A DNA stretch of 64,000 nt from CAZCZZ01 sp964503335 (GTDB taxonomy: Bacteria; Verrucomicrobiota; Kiritimatiellia; CAIVKH01): positions 1 through 64,000 of the forward strand of contig CAZCZZ010000011.1 of the NCBI GenBank assembly GCA_964503335.1. Direction: 5' to 3'. This document shows positions 58,544-64,000 of this stretch, in pieces (within the stretch, counting starts at the first letter, position 1; every line of letters starts with the position of its first letter). The notes beneath the pieces were generated by a model, which was not told the origin of the DNA, made no database searches, and saw only the letters and a list, made by a program, of their open reading frames with translations. Position numbers and translations under genes: made by a program.

Positions 58544-61300
58544 CTACTTCAGGGAAATCTCCGCGAGGACGAGGTTGTCGGGACCTTTTTCGACCTTGAA
58601 GCCGAGTCGCGTGCACAGATGCTGCATCTCGACGTTGTCGGGCAGGATGTCGGCGAACACCCGCTCGATCTTCTCGGACTTCGCGATATCGAGCAACTTC
58701 TGCAGCAGTCGCGATCCCAGGCCTCGGTGCTGAAAGGCGTCGCTGACAAGGATGGCGAAGCGTGCGTCATGCGATTGTGGCACCCGGCTCAAGCGACCCA
58801 CGGCGATAACTTCCTGCGTGGCGCCGGGCGATGGGCGATGCAGAACGACGAGCACCATCTCGCGGTCATAATCCACGAAGCAGATGCGGGTGAGCCGTTC
58901 ATGCGCAATACGCTGCTCGAGGTTGATCGGGTGGGTGTAACGGAGGAACACGCTGCGTTCGGACAACGTCTTGTGGAATGCGACCATGCTCGGCTCGTCT
59001 TCAGGCCTGATCGGGCGAATTGAAACTTCGGTCCCGTCTTTCAAGGGCACCGTCATCTGGTATTGGACGGGATAGGGTCGGATGGCAGGGCGGGGCAAGC
59101 TAGAAGGTGGCGTTTTTGCGTCGTAGAGCACGAAGCGCGCGTCCACGGCGATGAGCTGCTCGGGCGATGCGAGCAGCGGATTGATGTCGCACTCCTTGAT
59201 CCACGGCTGCTCCACGACGAGCTGGCTGAAGCGGACCATGATGCGCTCGACGGCCGCGATATCGACCGGCTTGCGTCCGCGTACACCTTTCAGCGCCGTG
59301 AAGATCTTCGTGGTCTCCATCATGCTGCGAGCCAGCGTCGAGGTGAGGGGCGGCAGCGCGAGGGATCGGTCCTTGAAGACTTCGACGAGCTGGCCGCCCA
59401 GCCCGAACAACAGGACGGGACCGAATTGCGGGTCCGGCGAACTGCCGAGGATGATCTCGTAGCCATCGAGTTTGATCATCGGTTGCACGGCTACACCGTT
59501 GAAATGTTCGGTGCCCGCCTTGGCCGTAACTGAAACGCGAATACGCTCGAAGGCCTCCTTGACGGCGGCTTCATCGCGCAGGTTGAGGATCACGCCTCCG
59601 ACATCGGTCTTATGTGTGATGGTTTCGGAGTAGAGCTTCAGCACGACGGGGAATCCCATCTTCTTTGCCAGCTCTACTGCAGAATCGGGAGTCGTTGCGA
59701 CTTCTGTCGCGACGGTTGGAATGCCGTACGCTGCGAGCAGGTGCTTGGACTCGATTTCCGTGAGGATTGTGCGACCTGAAGCCCGAACGCGCTCGATGAT
59801 ACTCGCGGCGCGTGCGCGATCTGGGGCGTCTTCCGCTGAAGGCTCTTCCGTGCCGGGCGTTTCATAGAGGTGGCGAAGGTTGTCGCTGTACTGCCACATG
59901 TAACTGAACGCCTTGGCCGCGCGGTCAGGATACGTGAAGGTCGGAATGCCTGCGCGATTCAGGATGTCGATGCCCCCTGCGACGAAGGGCCCACCCATCC
60001 AGCTCGCGATGACGGGCTTGCCGCTAATTTGCGCGTAGGGCTTCAAGGCCTCGGCCGTGCCCGTGGGATCCGTCATGTCCTGCGGAGTCAGGATGACGAG
60101 CATGCCATCGCTGTTCGGATCCTTCGCGGCGATATCGAGTGCCTTTGCATAGCGATCCGCCCCGGCGTCGCCAAGGATGTCGATCGGATTGTTGCGGCTC
60201 CAATGCGGAGGCAGAAACGCATTCATCGCGGCGTGCGTTTCGGCGGAGAGATTCGTCAGTTCGCCACCGCTCGAGATGAGGGCGTCGGTGGCCAGTACGC
60301 CGGGGCCACCGGCGTTTGTGACAATGGTTAGGCGCGGCCCTTTGGGTCGCGGCTGCTTGCCGAGCACCTCGGCCATGTCGAAGAGTTCGGCGATGGCGTC
60401 GACGCGGAGGACGCCTGCGCGTCGGAAGGCCGCATCGAGCACCTCGTCGCTGCCGGTGAGGGAGCCGGTGTGTGATGCCGCGGCCTTGGCGGCGGCTTCG
60501 GTGCGTCCGGCCTTGATGACGATGATTGGCTTGTTGAGCGACACCTCGCGCGCCGCGGAAAGGAACGATCGCGCGTCGCCGATGCTCTCCATGTAGATGA
60601 CGATGCTCTGCGTCTTGGGATCGTTCCCATAGTAGTCAATCAAGTCGCCCCAGCTGACATCGAGCATGGAGCCGATCGACGCGAAGGCGCTGAAGCCGAC
60701 CTGCTCGCGGATACTCCAATCAAGTACGGCGGTGCAGAGCGCGCCGCTCTGGCTGAAGAAGGCGACGTTGCCGGGCCGGGCCATGCCCACGGCGAACGTG
60801 GCGTTGAGGCCCATCAAGGGGTTCATGATGCCGAGGCAGTTCGGGCCGATGACGCGCATTCCACCGCGCCGCGCGTGCTCGAGAATTTGACGCTCCAGTT
60901 CCACGCCGGGTGGGCCGAGTTCCTTGAAGCCTGCCGAAATCACGACAGCGGCTTTCACGCCTGCCGCGACGGCCTCGGCGATGACAGGAGGGACAGCGGC
61001 GGCGGGTGTGACGACGACAACGAGGTCCACCGGTTCCGGTACAGCGGCGATATTCGGATAGGCCTTGATGCCGAGCACGCTCGAGCGCTTCGGGTTGACG
61101 GGGAATACGACGCCTCCGAAGGGATTGCTGACGAGATTCCAGAGGACCGTGCGACCTACGCTGCCGGGTGTTTCCGTGGCGCCGACGACGGCGACGGTGC
61201 GAGGTGAAAATAGTTTGTTGAGGGAGTGATGGCCGTAGCGCCAGACGTCCCGCGCAGGGTCGGCAGGTGCAGAGGGTGTGATCAGATTCTTGGGCTTCAT
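58544..61300 (-). CDS. ADP-forming acyl-CoA synthetase with C-terminal GNAT acetyltransferase
   Basis: 918 residues. CoA-binding domain about 30-150 (VAVVGATETPGSVGRTVLWN), succinyl-CoA-ligase-like domain with the phosphohistidine loop AAASHTGSLTG (H277), a second ligase domain, ATP-grasp domain about 500-720 (KLYSETITHKTDVGGVILNL), and a GNAT domain about 745-915 (DAFQHRGLGSRLLQKLLDIA, the acetyl-CoA loop). This is the Pat arrangement of E. coli YfiQ/Salmonella Pat, which acetylates lysines, but with an intact ligase His. It may make acyl-CoA and ATP, acetylate proteins, or both. 21 bp after the paralogue at 61322. Confidence 0.92.
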   Translation of the reverse strand: MKPKNLITPSAPADPARDVWRYGHHSLNKLFSPRTVAVVGATETPGSVGRTVLWNLVSNPFGGVVFPVNPKRSSVLGIKAYPNIAAVPEPVDLVVVVTPAAAVPPVIAEAVAAGVKAAVVISAGFKELGPPGVELERQILEHARRGGMRVIGPNCLGIMNPLMGLNATFAVGMARPGNVAFFSQSGALCTAVLDWSIREQVGFSAFASIGSMLDVSWGDLIDYYGNDPKTQSIVIYMESIGDARSFLSAAREVSLNKPIIVIKAGRTEAAAKAAASHTGSLTGSDEVLDAAFRRAGVLRVDAIAELFDMAEVLGKQPRPKGPRLTIVTNAGGPGVLATDALISSGGELTNLSAETHAAMNAFLPPHWSRNNPIDILGDAGADRYAKALDIAAKDPNSDGMLVILTPQDMTDPTGTAEALKPYAQISGKPVIASWMGGPFVAGGIDILNRAGIPTFTYPDRAAKAFSYMWQYSDNLRHLYETPGTEEPSAEDAPDRARAASIIERVRASGRTILTEIESKHLLAAYGIPTVATEVATTPDSAVELAKKMGFPVVLKLYSETITHKTDVGGVILNLRDEAAVKEAFERIRVSVTAKAGTEHFNGVAVQPMIKLDGYEIILGSSPDPQFGPVLLFGLGGQLVEVFKDRSLALPPLTSTLARSMMETTKIFTALKGVRGRKPVDIAAVERIMVRFSQLVVEQPWIKECDINPLLASPEQLIAVDARFVLYDAKTPPSSLPRPAIRPYPVQYQMTVPLKDGTEVSIRPIRPEDEPSMVAFHKTLSERSVFLRYTHPINLEQRIAHERLTRICFVDYDREMVLVVLHRPSPGATQEVIAVGRLSRVPQSHDARFAILVSDAFQHRGLGSRLLQKLLDIAKSEKIERVFADILPDNVEMQHLCTRLGFKVEKGPDNLVLAEISLK

Positions 61301-61321
61301 ATCGTCATTTCTCCGTGATCG

Positions 61322-63817
61322 CTAAATTCTTGCGGCGCCTACGCGCACGCGGGCCGACAGGATACGACATCCCTGTCCCGGCGGACAGACCAGGATGGGT
61401 TCAAAATGTATTTCGCGGATGTGTGGGATTTCCTCGACCAGCAGCGAGACGCGCAGGAGGAGGTCTTCGAGCATCGGAATATCGCCCGCCCCTTCGGCGC
61501 CCTCGCCGGTAAGAATGGGGTATGACTTGAGGGATCGGATCATGCGGGCCGCGTCCTGGTCTGTGAGCGGTGTGATGCGATGGCTGACATCATCCAGAAG
61601 GCGCGCCTCTTCGTCCGCCAGTCCCAGCGATACGAGCGGGCCGAAGGTCGGGTCTTCCCGCACGACAACTCGAACGGGGATGCCCGTCGCAGGGACCTCA
61701 TGACGCGATCGTCCGCTAGCAGGGCGGAAGGGCAGGGCAAAGGATTCGAGCAGGCTCTTCGTATCGTGATCCGATAACCAGTCGTCGCCACCCAGGGATA
61801 TCGCGGCTTCGCAAATCTTCCGGGCTGTGGCCGCGTCGATATCCTCAAAATCGACCATCATGCCCGGCGTTTCGTCGCGCCAGGCCGAGTACGTGGCGGC
61901 GCGTCCAAGGGCCCGCGCGGCGGTCTCCGGGAACTGGTAGCAGGGTATCGTCTCACCGTTTGCGTCAGCGACCGCCTGCGCACCCTCTTCGCTCATGAGC
62001 ACGGCGAGTACGGGCTTTCCCGCGGCGCTGCGTTCGCGCGCGGTATGCATGCCCTGCGCCATGGCCTTTACAACGTTTGCTGTGTCCGATTCCAGGACGG
62101 GCGTGTAGATCACGATCAAGGCATCGACGTGTTTGTCGAGGAGGAGGTACTCAACGGCCTCGCGATAGTGCTGTGCCGTCGCGTCGGCGGTCATATCGCA
62201 TGTTCCCGACACGTCGGCGCCGGATGGCAGAGCGACTTGGATCTGGCGGCACGTCGATTCGACGGGAGAAGCCGCGGACAAGCCCACGGCGTCGCATGCG
62301 TCGCGACACAGCACGCCGCAGCCGTGGGAATTTGCGACGATCGCGACCCGGTTGCCGGCGGGCAGGGGCTGGTTGCCGAGCAGGCAGGCCGTCTCGAACA
62401 TGTCTTCGATCGAATCCGCACGGATGACACCTGTTTGACGGAACAGCGCATCGACAGCGAGGTCGCCACCCTGGTGACGACCACCCTTCACGCAGATAAT
62501 CGGTTTGCTGCGGGCCACGTTTCGGGCAATCCGGCTGAAGCGACGCGGGTTTCCGAAGGACTCGAGATAGAGAAGGATGACACGGGTTGCCGCGTCCTCC
62601 TGCCAGTAATGCAGAAGATCGTTGCCGGTCACATCGGCCTTGTTGCCCATGCTGACGAAGTGCGAGAGGCCGATGTGGCGCTGGTTGGCTAGGCGCAGGA
62701 TGGCGAGGCCGAGTCCGCCGCTTTGCGATGAGATCGCGATGCGACCTTGCGGCGGCACCACGGTGGAAAATGTCGCGTTGAGTGAGACGGACGGATCGGT
62801 GTTCAAGAGCCCCAGGCAGTTCGGGCCAAGCATCCGCATACCGTAGCCGCGCACCTGTTCAACGAGAGCCTTCTGCATGGAAGCGCCAGAGGGGCCCGCA
62901 TCCGAGAATCCGGACGAGACAACGACAAGCGCATGCACGCCGTGCTTTGCGCAATCGTCGACCACTGCGGGCACCTGCTCTCGGGGAACAGCGATGATGG
63001 CCAGGTCCACGGGGCCCGGCACGGCGGTGATACCCGGATAAGCGCGTGCCGATGCGATGGAAACGGCCTGCGGATTTACCGGATAGACCGGTCCTTCGAA
63101 ACGCTGCCGCATCAGCGCTTCCACGATGCGGTGACCGACATGCTTCGGATCACGCGAGGCTCCAATCACGGCCACGGCGTTTGGATGAAAGAAGGGTCGG
63201 ATCGATGCATTCGTGAAAAGCCGGTCGCGCGACTCGGAGCGTTCGACGCTTTCCGCGCCCGGCATGACGGAGAACGTGATCTCAACCGCGCCTTCCTCGT
63301 GGTTCTCCTTGATCGCGAAACCGGAGTTCCGGAAGACATCGAGCATGGGCTTGTTGTCGGGGTGCGTGACCGCGACGAATTCGCTGAAACCGTGTGACGT
63401 CGCCAATAGCGCGAGTCGTTCGAGGAGGATGCCGCCGATCCCCTTGCCGTGGAAGGCATCATCCACGGCCACAGCGAATTCCGCCTCGGGCCCACGCATG
63501 GCGATGTAGGAACCCGCAGCGATGATCCGCATTTCACCGTTGGCGATGCGCGTGACAACGAGGGTCCACTGCCGGCGCGGGTCTGTATTTTCGCAAAGGC
63601 GGTCAATAATCTCGAGTCCCGGCTTCGCGTCGGTGAAGAAGCGGAAGCGGCGCGATGCGGGTGTCAGACGGCGATAGAAGCTGCCCATGGCCTCGCGGTC
63701 GGAAGGCTGCGCGGGCCGAAGGTTGGCCGTGGATCCGTCGCGGAGGATCAGTCGTCCCTGGCCGGGCGCATCCTGGTACAAGGCTGGCAGAAAAAGAGGT
63801 CTGACGCTGCTGGTCAT
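61322..63817 (-). CDS. GNAT acetyltransferase fused to a degenerate acyl-CoA synthetase (pseudo-ligase)
   Basis: 831 residues from ATG 63817. Domain order is reversed: GNAT first (about 28-180, VDDAFHGKGIGGILLERLALLA), then CoA-binding (about 210-330, VAVIGASRDPKHVGHRIVEAL), then ligase domains. Where the paralogue has AAASHTGSLTG, this protein reads VKGGRHQGGDLAVDALF (about 443-458): the loop with the phosphohistidine is deleted. The ATP-grasp region is cut to a remnant of about 150 residues without the usual ATP-binding strand. So it should bind CoA ligands but not make acyl-CoA. A CoA-sensing acetyltransferase is the likely role. Start could be earlier (63883) but the first 22 residues look spurious. 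Confidence 0.88.
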   Translation of the reverse strand: MTSSVRPLFLPALYQDAPGQGRLILRDGSTANLRPAQPSDREAMGSFYRRLTPASRRFRFFTDAKPGLEIIDRLCENTDPRRQWTLVVTRIANGEMRIIAAGSYIAMRGPEAEFAVAVDDAFHGKGIGGILLERLALLATSHGFSEFVAVTHPDNKPMLDVFRNSGFAIKENHEEGAVEITFSVMPGAESVERSESRDRLFTNASIRPFFHPNAVAVIGASRDPKHVGHRIVEALMRQRFEGPVYPVNPQAVSIASARAYPGITAVPGPVDLAIIAVPREQVPAVVDDCAKHGVHALVVVSSGFSDAGPSGASMQKALVEQVRGYGMRMLGPNCLGLLNTDPSVSLNATFSTVVPPQGRIAISSQSGGLGLAILRLANQRHIGLSHFVSMGNKADVTGNDLLHYWQEDAATRVILLYLESFGNPRRFSRIARNVARSKPIICVKGGRHQGGDLAVDALFRQTGVIRADSIEDMFETACLLGNQPLPAGNRVAIVANSHGCGVLCRDACDAVGLSAASPVESTCRQIQVALPSGADVSGTCDMTADATAQHYREAVEYLLLDKHVDALIVIYTPVLESDTANVVKAMAQGMHTARERSAAGKPVLAVLMSEEGAQAVADANGETIPCYQFPETAARALGRAATYSAWRDETPGMMVDFEDIDAATARKICEAAISLGGDDWLSDHDTKSLLESFALPFRPASGRSRHEVPATGIPVRVVVREDPTFGPLVSLGLADEEARLLDDVSHRITPLTDQDAARMIRSLKSYPILTGEGAEGAGDIPMLEDLLLRVSLLVEEIPHIREIHFEPILVCPPGQGCRILSARVRVGAARI

Positions 63818-63889
63818 AGACTTCGCTTGTCCCCCGCCAGTATGCAGCGACAGGCATGAACGGGACACCTCATTCTTCACCACAGGCTG

Positions 63890-64000
63890 CTATGAATCGG
63901 TGCGGGACGTTCTTCCCTTTTCGTTCTTCTCGTGAGGGCGCACATCATCCAGCGGAGGTTGTTCGTTCATGCTGAGCAGGATTCCCTGCATGATGGTTTC
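63890..64000 (-). CDS. C-terminal end of a gene beyond the right edge
   Basis: The minus frame is open from the window edge to TAG at 63892-63890 and reads ETIMQGILLSMNEQ, then a hydrophilic, charged tail. Same strand as the two GNAT/ligase genes and ending 73 bp before the start at 63817, so it could be upstream in the same operon. Too short to name. Confidence 0.4.
   Translation of the reverse strand, partial: ETIMQGILLSMNEQPPLDDVRPHEKNEKGRTSRTDS

Noticed and set aside
1..64000. CRISPR array, tRNA, rRNA, insertion sequence or prophage
   Set aside because: No regular short repeats with spacers, no tRNA-like GGTTCGA arms with acceptor pairing, no transposase or phage proteins were seen on reading. 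A covariance-model scan would be needed to exclude small RNAs.

Overview
This 64 kb window reads as ordinary chromosome from a GC-rich, Gram-negative, free-living heterotrophic bacterium. The best guess (inference) is a PVC-superphylum lineage such as Kiritimatiellota or Verrucomicrobiota. Grounds: the type IV pilin type (NSCINNLRQ-like segment, C-terminal Cys loop); a ResB/CcsA System II cytochrome c module; very large secreted glycosidases joined to Ca-binding (thrombospondin type 3-like) and starch-binding repeats; lipoproteins and an outer-membrane barrel; and several families of intergenic hairpin repeats. No rRNA, tRNA, CRISPR array, insertion sequence or prophage was recognised.

Layout. 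1-8.7 kb (mostly minus): partial asnS, an EcsC-like protein with a small TPR partner, an orphan LuxR-type response regulator, a LacI regulator, ccsA-resB, a lipoprotein and thrC. 8.9-15.2 kb (plus): a secreted GH13 amylase with four starch-binding-like repeats, dgkA and argH. 15.2-25.5 kb: type IV pilus/type II secretion genes (ExeA-like ATPase, GspB-like protein, divergent TPR-MshEN protein, pilB, pilC, a PilS-like sensor without an ATPase domain, a PilR-like sigma54 activator, three pilins). 25.5-30.9 kb: two polytopic glycosyltransferase-type proteins, one a YfhO/GT39 fusion. 30.9-38.7 kb: pyruvate kinase, M29 aminopeptidase, fabA-fabB, a zinc-ribbon protein, a lipoprotein and typA. 38.8-44.4 kb: polyphosphate operon (ROK kinase, ppx, ppk, CHAD). 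44.5-46.7 kb: outer-membrane barrel, YgjP-like metalloprotease, zinc-ribbon mini-protein, methyltransferase. 46.7-51.9 kb: a CreD-type membrane-protein operon with its own winged-helix regulator. 52.0-57.1 kb: a secreted starch-binding protein and a GH57-like amylase. 57.2-64 kb: trpB2, two GNAT/acyl-CoA-ligase proteins with mirrored domain order, and a partial gene at the right edge.

How the parts fit. The pilus genes appear to be one sigma54 regulon: -24/-12 elements precede pilB and two pilins, and the two pilin promoters carry the same palindrome (GTCAAsCGTTTGAC) at exactly the same distance upstream. Starch use is spread over three secreted proteins. One shares a promoter/operator architecture with the CreD operon; another has a LacI-type palindrome in front of it that nearly matches one upstream of the lacI gene itself. 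ppx, ppk and CHAD are packed with no gaps and should together control polyphosphate. FabA and FabB imply anaerobic unsaturated fatty acid synthesis of the proteobacterial type.

Most interesting for follow-up: the sigma54 pilin enhancer with a kinase lacking its ATPase domain; the 243 bp block identical between two pilin genes; a pseudo-acyl-CoA-synthetase missing its phosphohistidine loop next to an intact paralogue; the two-site operator shared by the CreD operon and a starch-binding gene; and a strong intrinsic terminator directly in front of the GH13 start codon.
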